Of a stretch of 64,000 nt of DNA, positions 1-8,660 are shown piece by piece; positions within the stretch are counted from its first letter, which is position 1, and each line of letters starts with the position of its first letter. The position numbers and the translations under genes are program-made. This DNA is from Desulfovibrio sp. Lineage in GTDB: Bacteria; Desulfobacterota; Desulfovibrionia; Desulfovibrionales; Desulfovibrionaceae. The stretch spans positions 310,001 through 374,000 of the forward strand of contig JALHJW010000001.1 of NCBI GenBank assembly GCA_022839785.1, written 5' to 3'. A model generated the notes under the pieces. It searched no databases. It had not been told where the DNA came from and was given only the letters and a program-made list of their open reading frames with translations.

Positions 1-1432
<1,432 letters not shown>

Positions 1433-1460
1433 GTGCGTCCTCCGTCAGGGGAAAGATCGG

Positions 1461-1769
1461 CTACAAAAGCCGCTTGAGTTCCGTGATCTCGTTTTCCAGC
1501 CGCTCCACGCGCTCGATGAGGTCGACCACGATGGTTCCGGCGATGGTGGACAGGCCGATGTCCGCGCACAGACGCGAAAGCCTGCGCATGCGCAGCACGT
1601 CGTCCATGCGGAAGAGGAAGTCCGCGCCGCTCCTGACCGGCTCCACCCAGCCCAGTTCGATGACCTCGGCCACCCGGTCCGGGCCGATGCGGGCGATCTC
1701 CACCACCTGTGCCCAGGCCACCAGGGCGGAAGGGGCGGGCAGGGTCGGTTCGCGCACGAGCATGCTCAT
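1461..1769 (-). CDS. cbpM: Chaperone modulator, CbpM family
   Basis: A 102-residue MerR-like protein of the CbpM type, whose family members bind the J-domain of CbpA and restrain its co-chaperone activity. The middle part (LFRMDDVLRMRRLSRLCADI) resembles the CbpM helical core, and the C-terminus is a short coiled coil (VDLIERVERLENEITELKRLL-like heptads). An AGGAGGGGG ribosome site is 2 nt upstream of the first ATG; a second ATG two codons on is an alternative start. It sits 9 bp after the CbpA-type gene and 28 bp before clpB. The neighbours support the assignment as much as the sequence does. Confidence 0.8.
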   Translation of the reverse strand: MSMLVREPTLPAPSALVAWAQVVEIARIGPDRVAEVIELGWVEPVRSGADFLFRMDDVLRMRRLSRLCADIGLSTIAGTIVVDLIERVERLENEITELKRLL

Positions 1770-1778
1770 GTCCCCCTC

Positions 1779-2798
1779 CTAGTCGTTGCGCGGATTGAAG
1801 TTCGAGGCCGCGCGCAGCTTTTCCCACAGCTCCTTCTCCTCGGCCGAAACCGAGGCGGGAACCTTGATCATGATACGCACGAAGAGGTCGCCGCGGCCGT
1901 GCGGGCCGGGCAGGCCCTTGCCGCGCACCCTGAGCTTCTGGCCGCTGCCGGTTCCGGCCGGGATGCGCATCTCCAGCGCCCCGTCCAGGGTGGGTACGCG
2001 CACGGTCGCGCCGAGCGCCGCCTCCCAGGGGGCCAGGGGCAGGTCGTGCACCAGATTCACGTCCTCCACCGCGAAGCGGGCGTGCGGCAGGAGGTTGACC
2101 CTGAGATAGAGATCCCCTGCCGCGCCGCCGGAAAAGCCCGGGTTGCCCTGGCCCGCCAGGCGGATGCGCTGCCCCTGGCGCACGCCGGAGGGAATGCGCA
2201 CGGAAAGGGTCTTGGAGGCCAGACGCGGCATGCCGTCGGGGCCGGCCTCCTGCACCTGCAGCGAGATGGATTTCTGCCCGCCCTGGCAGGCCTCCTCCAG
2301 GGTCAGGTCGAGGTCCGCCTCGGCGTCCGCGCCGCGCCGGGCGCGGGGGCCGCCGCCGGAAAAGCCGGAGAAGCCGCCCGGGCGGCCTCCCATCTGGCCG
2401 AAGACATCCTCGAAGCCCGCGGCGCGGGCCCCACCTCGTCCGGCCCCGCCGCCGAAGATGAACTCGAAGAAGTCGGAGAAGCCGCCCGCGTCCGCTCCGC
2501 CGCCGGGGCCGCCCCGGAACTGGAAGTGGACGTTCTCGTAGCCCGGAGGCGGCCGGAAATCCTGGCCCTGCTGCCAGTTGGGTCCGAGCGAGTCGTAGAG
2601 TTTGCGCTTCTCGGGGTCCTTGAGGACCTCGTAGGCCTCGTTGGCCTCTTTGAACTTCTCCTCGGCCGACTTGTCGTTCGGGTTCAGGTCCGGATGGTAC
2701 TTGCGCGCCAGCTTCTTGAAAGCCTTGGAGATGTCCTCCTGGGCCGCGCTCCGCTTGACGCCGAGGATCTCGTAGTAGTCCTTGTATTTCACGCTCAT
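1779..2798 (-). CDS. cbpA: DnaJ-class co-chaperone, CbpA type (no zinc finger)
   Basis: Hsp40 co-chaperone that stimulates DnaK ATPase. The J-domain occupies residues about 5-70 with HPD at 35-37, followed by a Gly/Phe-rich stretch (about 75-145) and the two beta-rich C-terminal substrate-binding domains. There are no CxxCxGxG repeats, so it is CbpA-like rather than canonical DnaJ. The ATG at 2798 was chosen because AGGGAG lies 11 nt upstream and MSVKYKDYYEILG is the normal J-domain start; an in-frame GTG at 2810 is possible. It heads the chaperone operon, and a TTGACA hexamer (minus strand, 2876-2881) may belong to its promoter. Confidence 0.93.
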   Translation of the reverse strand: MSVKYKDYYEILGVKRSAAQEDISKAFKKLARKYHPDLNPNDKSAEEKFKEANEAYEVLKDPEKRKLYDSLGPNWQQGQDFRPPPGYENVHFQFRGGPGGGADAGGFSDFFEFIFGGGAGRGGARAAGFEDVFGQMGGRPGGFSGFSGGGPRARRGADAEADLDLTLEEACQGGQKSISLQVQEAGPDGMPRLASKTLSVRIPSGVRQGQRIRLAGQGNPGFSGGAAGDLYLRVNLLPHARFAVEDVNLVHDLPLAPWEAALGATVRVPTLDGALEMRIPAGTGSGQKLRVRGKGLPGPHGRGDLFVRIMIKVPASVSAEEKELWEKLRAASNFNPRND

Positions 2799-2917
2799 GT
2801 CCGCTAGCACTCCCTGGGGCGCGTGTGCCCTCTGCGTCCTCGCACAAGACTTTCTGGTAAGACCGTTTCAGCGTCTGTCAACAAACTGACGCGCACGAAT
2901 TTCACGGCGAAACACCG

Positions 2918-4030
2918 ATGCCCCAGAGCCTGCCGGTCCTCACCCATCATTACGTCTCGCGGCTGCCCAACCCCATCGCCGTGAACCCGGAGATTTTCGA
3001 GGAGCAGCTGCGCGATATCTCGGCCGCGGGCTTCCGCGGCATATCCCTGGACGAGGCCGCTGATTTCCTGGCTCGCGGCAGGCCCCTGCCGGGCAGGAGC
3101 TGCCTCATCACCTTCGACGACGGCTACCTGGACAACGCCACCTACGCCTGGCCCCTGCTCGAAGCCCACGGCCACGCGGGCGTGATCTTCGCGGTCACGG
3201 CGCGTCTGGAGGAGGGACCGGTGCGGCCGACCCTCGGCGACGTCCGGGCCGGGCACGCGGCCGAGGCCGATCTGCCGGGCGTGGACGCGCCCTTTCAGGT
3301 CAACGAACTCGGCCTAGAGGAACGCCGCGACCTCTTCCTGACCTGGGACGAGGCGCGGGCCATGGAGGCCTCCGGGGTGATGCGCCTGGAGCCGCACGGA
3401 CACACCCACGCATCCGTATTCCATAAACCCCAGTTCCATACCTTTTTCAAGCCCCGCAAAAAGAAGCGGACCTTCGACGCCATCGAGGGCGAGACCAGGG
3501 ACGGCCGCCCGGTCTGGGGCCTGCCCCGCTTCGCCGAGGCCCCGGCCCTGGCCGCGCGGGCCTTCATTCCCTCGGACGAACTCTACGGGCTGGCGCTGCG
3601 CGAAGTGCCCCAGGACGACCGCGAGGCGCTGGCTTTCTTCGCCGATCCGGCCAACGAGACGCGCCTGATGGCCAAGGTTCTCGCCGTTCCGAAAGACCGC
3701 TGGGGGACGCTGGAAAGCGAGCCGCAGTACGAGGAAAGAGTACGTCGCGACCTGGAATCGTCAATCCAGGCGATACAAAAGAACTGCGGCAGGTCCCCAC
3801 GGACCCTGGCCTGGCCCTGGGGGGCGTATTCCGACACGGCGCGGCGGCTCGCCCGCGAACTGGGCATCGAGGTCTTCTTCTGCACCACGGCCGGGGCCAA
3901 TCCGGCAGGCTCGGCAGGCCACGTGCACCGCTTCAAAGCCCGGCCCAAAGCCGGGTTCTGGCTGCGCTCGCGCCTGACGATCTATTCCCGGCCCTGGCTG
4001 GCCGGGCTTTACGGACGACTGCGCGCCTGA
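2918..4030 (+). CDS. Polysaccharide deacetylase family protein
   Basis: A 370-residue NodB-homology (carbohydrate esterase 4) protein. The metal/catalytic motif ITFDDGYLDN is at about residues 64-73 and the second conserved His segment (LEPHGHTHAS) is near 155-165. The C-terminal part has the expected LAWPWGAYSDTARRLARELG motif. An insertion between the motifs (FHTFFKPRKKKRTFD region) makes it longer than a minimal domain. There is no obvious signal peptide. The actual glycan (peptidoglycan, LPS or exopolysaccharide) cannot be told from sequence. It is divergent from the chaperone operon. Confidence 0.85.
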   Translation: MPQSLPVLTHHYVSRLPNPIAVNPEIFEEQLRDISAAGFRGISLDEAADFLARGRPLPGRSCLITFDDGYLDNATYAWPLLEAHGHAGVIFAVTARLEEGPVRPTLGDVRAGHAAEADLPGVDAPFQVNELGLEERRDLFLTWDEARAMEASGVMRLEPHGHTHASVFHKPQFHTFFKPRKKKRTFDAIEGETRDGRPVWGLPRFAEAPALAARAFIPSDELYGLALREVPQDDREALAFFADPANETRLMAKVLAVPKDRWGTLESEPQYEERVRRDLESSIQAIQKNCGRSPRTLAWPWGAYSDTARRLARELGIEVFFCTTAGANPAGSAGHVHRFKARPKAGFWLRSRLTIYSRPWLAGLYGRLRA

Positions 4031-4102
4031 CGTCCGCCCGGCGTGGCCGCGCGGGCTTGCCTGCGACCCGTCGCGCCCTATCCTGTTTTCCAAGGCTCGA
4101 CC

Positions 4103-4795
4103 ATGAACACTCCCTTCGACAAGCTCAAAAAACTCAAGGTGAAGCCCCAGGAGGCCCCCAAGCCCCCTGCGCCGAAGAAATCCGCGACGCCCCCGCCCGA
4201 GCCGGACGACGACGCGGCCTTCGCCTCGGCCATGGGCGGGGTCAGGCCCATCGCGGGCGGCGGCCGCACCGTGGCCGCCGCGCCCCCGCCGCCCAAGGCC
4301 GCCGCGCCTGTGGATGATCAGGACGAGGCCACGGCCCTGGACAAGATCCTGGCCGGTGAACTCGACTTCGAACTGGAATTCACGGACGAATTCATGCACG
4401 GCCAGGTGCGCGGCCTGGACGGCAAGCTCTTCCGCCGTCTCAAGGCCGGGCAGTACGCCGTGGAGGCGCACCTGGACATGCACGGCATGACTGTGGAGCA
4501 GGCCCACGACGCACTACTCTTCTTCCTGCGCGAGAGCTATTATTCGGGCAAGCGGGTGGCGCTGCTCATCACGGGCCGGGGGCTCGGGTCGCCGCACGGC
4601 CTCTCGCTGCTCAAGCGCGAGGTGCAGCACTGGATGACCAAGGAACCGCTCAGGCGCGTCATCCTGGCCTGGTGCACGGCCCTGCCCCGCCACGGCGGCG
4701 CGGGCGCGCTCTACGTCATGCTCAGGAAGTACCGGAAGGGCGCGGGAAAAGTGGCCTTCGACCGTTCGGGCTTCTGGTCCGAGGACGCGGACTGA
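4103..4795 (+). CDS. Smr domain protein
   Basis: A 230-residue protein with a Pro/Ala-rich, probably disordered N-terminus (about residues 12-70) and a C-terminal Smr domain. Hallmarks are LDMHGMT at 124-130 and the LLITGRGLGSPHG loop near 154-166, as in MutS2-associated Smr endonuclease domains. Stand-alone Smr proteins cleave nucleic acids or act in ribosome rescue in some bacteria; the role here is unknown. The ATG at 4103 was chosen over an in-frame upstream start because the Smr-protein-like N-terminus starts there (MNTPFDKLKKLK). Its stop lies 4 bp from the stop of the convergent receiver-TPR gene. Confidence 0.88.
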   Translation: MNTPFDKLKKLKVKPQEAPKPPAPKKSATPPPEPDDDAAFASAMGGVRPIAGGGRTVAAAPPPPKAAAPVDDQDEATALDKILAGELDFELEFTDEFMHGQVRGLDGKLFRRLKAGQYAVEAHLDMHGMTVEQAHDALLFFLRESYYSGKRVALLITGRGLGSPHGLSLLKREVQHWMTKEPLRRVILAWCTALPRHGGAGALYVMLRKYRKGAGKVAFDRSGFWSEDAD

Positions 4796-4798
4796 GCG

Positions 4799-6397
4799 TC
4801 AGTCCTTCTTGCGCAGCCACCCCGGAATGCTGCGTTTGTCCAGGTAAAGCATGTACTTGTCGGCCACCGTGCCTTCCTGCCTGGGCGCGGGCGCGTCCGT
4901 CCCGGCCTTCGCCTCCCGCCCGTCCAGGCGAAGGTCGAACCCGGCCCTGGTTTCGCTGCCGAACTCGCCCAGGGCGTCCAGCCCCTCGTAGGCGTCCAGG
5001 TTCATCTCGTCCAACTCCGCGGCGCGGCGATAAAAACCGTAGGCCGCGCCCATGGCCTCCCGCCAGGTCATGGCCGCGCCGCGCTTCGCCGGGCGGCCCT
5101 GCAGCCGCCTGCCCTTCTCGCGAAACAGCTGTCCCAGCCGAAGGTAGGTGCGCGAGGCCGTGGCCTCGTCCGGCCGCATGGCCAGGATGTCCTCGTAGAC
5201 CTTCTTGCAGTCCTGGAAGATGTCCTCGTAGGCTTGGTCGTCCTCCACGTAGGCCGCCATGCCCTCCAGGGCCGAGCTGTATTCCCAGAGCAGGCCGATC
5301 TGATCGGACGCGGGCAGAAGCGGAAAAAACATGGGGTCGTTGATCAGCTCCACCAGCACGTCCTGGGCGATTTCCGGAAAATCGCCGCTCGCGGCCTCGA
5401 TGAGCATGCGCCCGCTCCTCAGGGCCTCCTCGCGCTGTTCCTCGGTACGGCTCTTGCGGCCCTTGACGAAGTCCTCGTAGGCCTCGCGCAGCACGCGGCC
5501 CGCCGTCTCCGTCCTGCCGAAGCGCAGGTAGAGGCGGCCTCGCTGCACCCGGCGCTCCATGCTGATGGGGCTGATGCGGTCCAGTTCCTCCAGGAAGACG
5601 AGCTGCTTGCGCCAGTAGATGTCGGCCAGCCCCTCGTCCGGGCTGGACTCGGCCAGCACCCCGTAGAGCCGGGCCAGACGGATGCGCGGCTCCAGGAACA
5701 TCTGGGCCCGCTCCAGGGCAAGGGCCGCCTCGAAGGCCGAGATGGCCTCGTGCAGCTCGCCGCGCGCGTCGTGCACCGCGCCGAGCAGTTCGTGGGCGCG
5801 CGGCAGGGACGGATACAGTTCCAGCAGGCGGCGCGCGCCCTGCATGGCCTCGGCCACACGGCCGCGCGCCAGGTTGCGCCTGGCCTCGTCATAGAGGCGT
5901 TTGTTCTCCGGCGGACTGATGGTCTCCGCGATCTTGGCCACGATGGTGCTCTGGGCGTAGGGCAGGACGATGATGTCGTCCGCCCCCTTCTCGATGAAGT
6001 GGGCGACCTTCTCCTCGTACATCTGACCGGAAACCACGATGACCCGCACCGCCTTGACGCGCTCGTCGGCCTTCAGCTTCTGCAGGACGACGATGTCCTG
6101 CTGGTCGTCGTGGTTGATGAAGAGAAAGGGGGAGAGGCCGTCGCCCACCATGCGCTGCAGGGCGAAGATGCCGCTGCGGGCGTCGCCGAAGAACTCCACC
6201 TTCCGGCCCCGGGTGACCATGACGCCCGCCAGCAGATTCCCGAGCACGGCCTGGAACTTGGAGTTCTCGAAGACCACGAAGACGCCCCCTTCGGCCACGA
6301 AGGCGTCGATCTTGGCCATGCAGGCCTCGAAGGTTTCCGAACCCAGAAGGGGCAGACCGGGGACCCGGCCCTTGCGCTCGGCGTCCTGGCCGTTCAC
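4799..6397 (-). CDS. Degenerate receiver-domain plus TPR protein
   Basis: A 532-residue cytoplasmic protein. The N-terminal part (about 20-165) folds like a response-regulator receiver: it keeps the strand pattern and the conserved Ser (VIVVSGQ). The acidic phosphorylation strand reads FLFINHDD and the usual Lys-Pro pair is Leu-Pro (IVLPYAQ), so phosphorylation is doubtful. Residues about 175-480 form TPR helices (LLELYPSLPRAHELLGAVHDA and similar). It starts with GTG preceded by GGAGG at 8 nt. It probably acts as a protein-interaction scaffold; no partner can be named from the neighbourhood. Confidence 0.75.
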   Translation of the reverse strand: MNGQDAERKGRVPGLPLLGSETFEACMAKIDAFVAEGGVFVVFENSKFQAVLGNLLAGVMVTRGRKVEFFGDARSGIFALQRMVGDGLSPFLFINHDDQQDIVVLQKLKADERVKAVRVIVVSGQMYEEKVAHFIEKGADDIIVLPYAQSTIVAKIAETISPPENKRLYDEARRNLARGRVAEAMQGARRLLELYPSLPRAHELLGAVHDARGELHEAISAFEAALALERAQMFLEPRIRLARLYGVLAESSPDEGLADIYWRKQLVFLEELDRISPISMERRVQRGRLYLRFGRTETAGRVLREAYEDFVKGRKSRTEEQREEALRSGRMLIEAASGDFPEIAQDVLVELINDPMFFPLLPASDQIGLLWEYSSALEGMAAYVEDDQAYEDIFQDCKKVYEDILAMRPDEATASRTYLRLGQLFREKGRRLQGRPAKRGAAMTWREAMGAAYGFYRRAAELDEMNLDAYEGLDALGEFGSETRAGFDLRLDGREAKAGTDAPAPRQEGTVADKYMLYLDKRSIPGWLRKKD

Positions 6398-6442
6398 GGA
6401 CCGCGCCTCCGGTCCTCTCGCGTGGCATGCTCCATGCTGGCG

Positions 6443-7243
6443 TTATCCCTTGGCCCGCGCGGCGTTGTCAACAATATCCCGCACCAGGACGGAAAAAGAA
6501 CCGGGCAGCGCGCCGCCCTGCGCCACGGCCGCGGCCGCGCCCGAAGCGGCAAGCGCAGCCAGCTCCTCGGCGCGCCCGGCGGCATAGCTCGTGAGCGCCT
6601 CCAGGCCCGGTTCGGCAAGGCCGGGGTGGACCATGATTTCGGCCGCGCCGCCCGCCGGGCAGGCGGCCAGGGCCCGGGCCGCCAGGGCGAGAAAGCGCCG
6701 GGCCGTGCGGTCCCCCTCGTCGAAATCGCGAACGAAGACGTCCGGGCAGGCGATGCCCGCGCCGCGCAGCGCGGCCGCGTCCGCCGCGCTCACGGCCCGC
6801 ACCGGCAGGCCGAAGCGGCGGGCCACGGCCAGCAGGGCCGGGCGGCAGGCAGGCAGGAGATGGACGTGGTGGTGCCCGTCCAGGTGCGTGGGCGTCACGC
6901 CCCAGGAGAGCAGCGCCTCCACCTGGGCGGTCCACTCCGCAACGACTTCGTCCGGGTCAGGCGCATGGGACGCGGGCAGGCGGCGTGGAAAATTCCCGTC
7001 CGTCCCCGTCAGGCTGCCCACCCGCTCCGGCGGCAGGCGCGGCCGCCCGGCCGTGAGCTGCAAATGCGCCCCGGCCAGGCCGCGCAGGCTCGCCGCATGG
7101 CGTCGCACGCGCTCCTCAGCCCCGGCCGCGCAGGCCATGACCGTGGTCGAGGTCACGGCCCCCGCGTCGAGCAGCCGGACGACGCCCAGGCAGATGCCGT
7201 CCGAAAGCCCGAAGTCGTCCGCATTGACGATCAGGGTCTTCAC
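6443..7243 (-). CDS. ChbG/YdjC-family carbohydrate deacetylase
   Basis: A 266-residue YdjC-fold hydrolase; characterised members remove acetyl groups from chitooligosaccharides or hopanoid/lipid sugars using a divalent metal. It begins LIVNADDFGLSDG, with the metal-binding Asp pair, and has the His cluster THLDGHHHVHLLP near residue 125 and IMVHPGLAEPG near 215. The GTG at 7243 is chosen because GGGAG lies 6 nt upstream and NADDFG is near the N-terminus; an ATG 12 codons upstream (7279) is an alternative. Substrate is unknown. Confidence 0.85.
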   Translation of the reverse strand: MKTLIVNADDFGLSDGICLGVVRLLDAGAVTSTTVMACAAGAEERVRRHAASLRGLAGAHLQLTAGRPRLPPERVGSLTGTDGNFPRRLPASHAPDPDEVVAEWTAQVEALLSWGVTPTHLDGHHHVHLLPACRPALLAVARRFGLPVRAVSAADAAALRGAGIACPDVFVRDFDEGDRTARRFLALAARALAACPAGGAAEIMVHPGLAEPGLEALTSYAAGRAEELAALAASGAAAAVAQGGALPGSFSVLVRDIVDNAARAKG

Positions 7244-7320
7244 GCGCCGCTCCCGGCCCGCGTCACGAAACGGCAACATTGTCCGTCCATCCTTCCCTCC
7301 ATGCAATCCAGAGGCCGCGT

Positions 7321-7614
7321 ATGAGCGGCGTCCCCGGTCCGCTGTTTCACCTCTCGCCACGGATGCGGCGCATCGTCGGCTGGACCATGATCATCGCGGG
7401 CATCCCGCTATGGATTCTCCCACTGCCCCTGGGGTTGCCCCTGATCGTGCCGGGCGCGCTCCTGGTGGCGGCGGGCTCGCCCCTGGCCCGCCGCCGCCTC
7501 GTGGAGATCGGCCGCCGCTTTCCCGACGTCTGGAGGCGCTTCCGGACGTTCCGGAAGAACCGCCCCGCAGGCCGCTGTCCGCGAGGTCCGCGCGGCCCGG
7601 AGCGCCTCTCCTGA
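7321..7614 (+). CDS. Small membrane protein, two predicted helices
   Basis: A 97-residue hypothetical. A hydrophobic hairpin (WTMIIAGIPLWILPLPLG, then LIVPGALLVAAGSPL) spans about residues 20-55, followed by a very basic C-terminus (RRRLVEIGRRFPDVWRRFR) expected in the cytoplasm. AGAGG lies 6 nt before the ATG at 7321. It resembles the many small two-helix inner-membrane proteins of unknown role. It is divergent from the ChbG-type gene and precedes the mini-HTH genes. Confidence 0.6.
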   Translation: MSGVPGPLFHLSPRMRRIVGWTMIIAGIPLWILPLPLGLPLIVPGALLVAAGSPLARRRLVEIGRRFPDVWRRFRTFRKNRPAGRCPRGPRGPERLS

Positions 7615-7696
7615 CGCCGCCTTGACCGATACCTATCTTATTGCCACGACTTGCATATTCATTTATGGGTACGGCCATCCAACGCGCACCCAGGGC

Positions 7697-7981
7697 ATGA
7701 AGAAACAGCACGACACTCCCCTCCAGCCTTCCCCGGCTCCCGACAGCCCGGCTGCACCATCCCGGCCCCTGCTCCTCGACCTCTGCCTGGTGGAGCGCCG
7801 CGTGGCCCTGCGCACGTGGCTCATCTACCACGGCATCACGGAAAAGGAGATCGGCGCCCGGCTCAAGGTCAGCGCCTCCACCGTGACCCGGCTGCTCTCG
7901 GGCGAACGGCGCAATCCTGAACTCATCGCCCGGCTCACGGAACTCGGCATTCCCCGCTGCCTCCTGGGCGAAGAAGACTGA
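7697..7981 (+). CDS. Mini-HTH protein 1 of 3 (Cro/CI-like)
   Basis: A 94-residue protein: a Pro-rich N-terminal 25 residues, then a compact HTH (RTWLIYHGITEKEIGARLKV followed by SASTVTRLLSGERRNPELI). It is a paralogue of the next two genes; all share the frame LDL..xxR..A..AWL.Y..I...LA...V..S.IT....G.R....L..RL...G.P..LL. This copy lacks the PAPGxGPGRP tail of the other two. The ATG at 7697 has no good ribosome site, so the start is uncertain. Probably a DNA-binding regulator; target unknown. Confidence 0.65.
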   Translation: MKKQHDTPLQPSPAPDSPAAPSRPLLLDLCLVERRVALRTWLIYHGITEKEIGARLKVSASTVTRLLSGERRNPELIARLTELGIPRCLLGEED

Positions 7982-8054
7982 CCATTTTTTCCGCAAGGTT
8001 ATTTTTGTCCGGCCCGCTCTTCAACCAAACCGGAATCTTTGCCATACTGGTGGC

Positions 8055-8300
8055 ATGGATCTGGTTCTCGACCTCACCAAGGTGGACCGCGAGACAGCCC
8101 TACGCGCCTGGCTGGCCTACAACGACATCGGCGAAAAGCAGCTCGCCCTGCGCATAGGCGTCTCGCCCTCGGCCATCACCCGCATCATCACCGGGGAACG
8201 CGCCTCCAGGGGACTCGTCTCCCGGCTTGTCGAGGCTGGCGTTCCGGAGGCGCTGCTGCCCGCTCCCGGCCCCGGCCCCGGCCGCCCCCCGCGCAAATAA
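8055..8300 (+). CDS. Mini-HTH protein 2 of 3 (Cro/CI-like)
   Basis: An 81-residue protein consisting almost entirely of one helix-turn-helix domain (AWLAYNDIGEKQLALRIGV, SPSAITRIITGERASRGLV) plus a PAPGPGPGRPPRK tail. It is a paralogue of the genes on either side. TTCAAC, 17 nt, CATACT lies just upstream, with the CATACT hexamer only 8 nt from the ATG, so transcription may start at or near the start codon and no Shine-Dalgarno is visible. Function is inferred only from the fold: sequence-specific DNA binding. Confidence 0.68.
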   Translation: MDLVLDLTKVDRETALRAWLAYNDIGEKQLALRIGVSPSAITRIITGERASRGLVSRLVEAGVPEALLPAPGPGPGRPPRK

Positions 8301-8373
8301 CCCGCCACCCCATTACGGGGCGGCATGATTTTTCTCTTCCTTTCAATGGGTTTTGTTGTCATACTTTCCGCCC

Positions 8374-8643
8374 ATGAACATCTGCCTCGACCTCACGCGC
8401 ACCAGCCGGGAACGCGCCATCGGCGCATGGCTCGCCTACCACGGAATCTCCAAAGCCGACCTCGCGCGCCAGGTGGACGTGGACCCGTCCTTCATCACCT
8501 ACTTCATCCAGGGCAAGCGCAAGTCGCGCCGCATCCACCAGCGGCTCCTCAAGCTGGGCATGCCTCCGGAACTCCTCCCCGCGCCGGGCAACGGGCCGGG
8601 CAGACCGCGCAAAAAGCCCGCCGAGGACGCTCCCGGAAGCTGA
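8374..8643 (+). CDS. Mini-HTH protein 3 of 3 (Cro/CI-like)
   Basis: An 89-residue paralogue of the two preceding genes: AWLAYHGISKADLARQVDV, DPSFITYFIQGKRKSRRIH and the tail LLPAPGNGPGRPRKKP. The ATG at 8374 (MNICLDLT) aligns with the start of copy 2. A CATACT hexamer lies 9 nt upstream, as in copy 2, and there is no ribosome site. It converges on priA with a 17-bp gap. Three adjacent diverged copies point to local duplication; the target is unknown. Confidence 0.68.
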   Translation: MNICLDLTRTSRERAIGAWLAYHGISKADLARQVDVDPSFITYFIQGKRKSRRIHQRLLKLGMPPELLPAPGNGPGRPRKKPAEDAPGS

Positions 8644-8660
8644 AGCGGGCGTCGCCCCCC

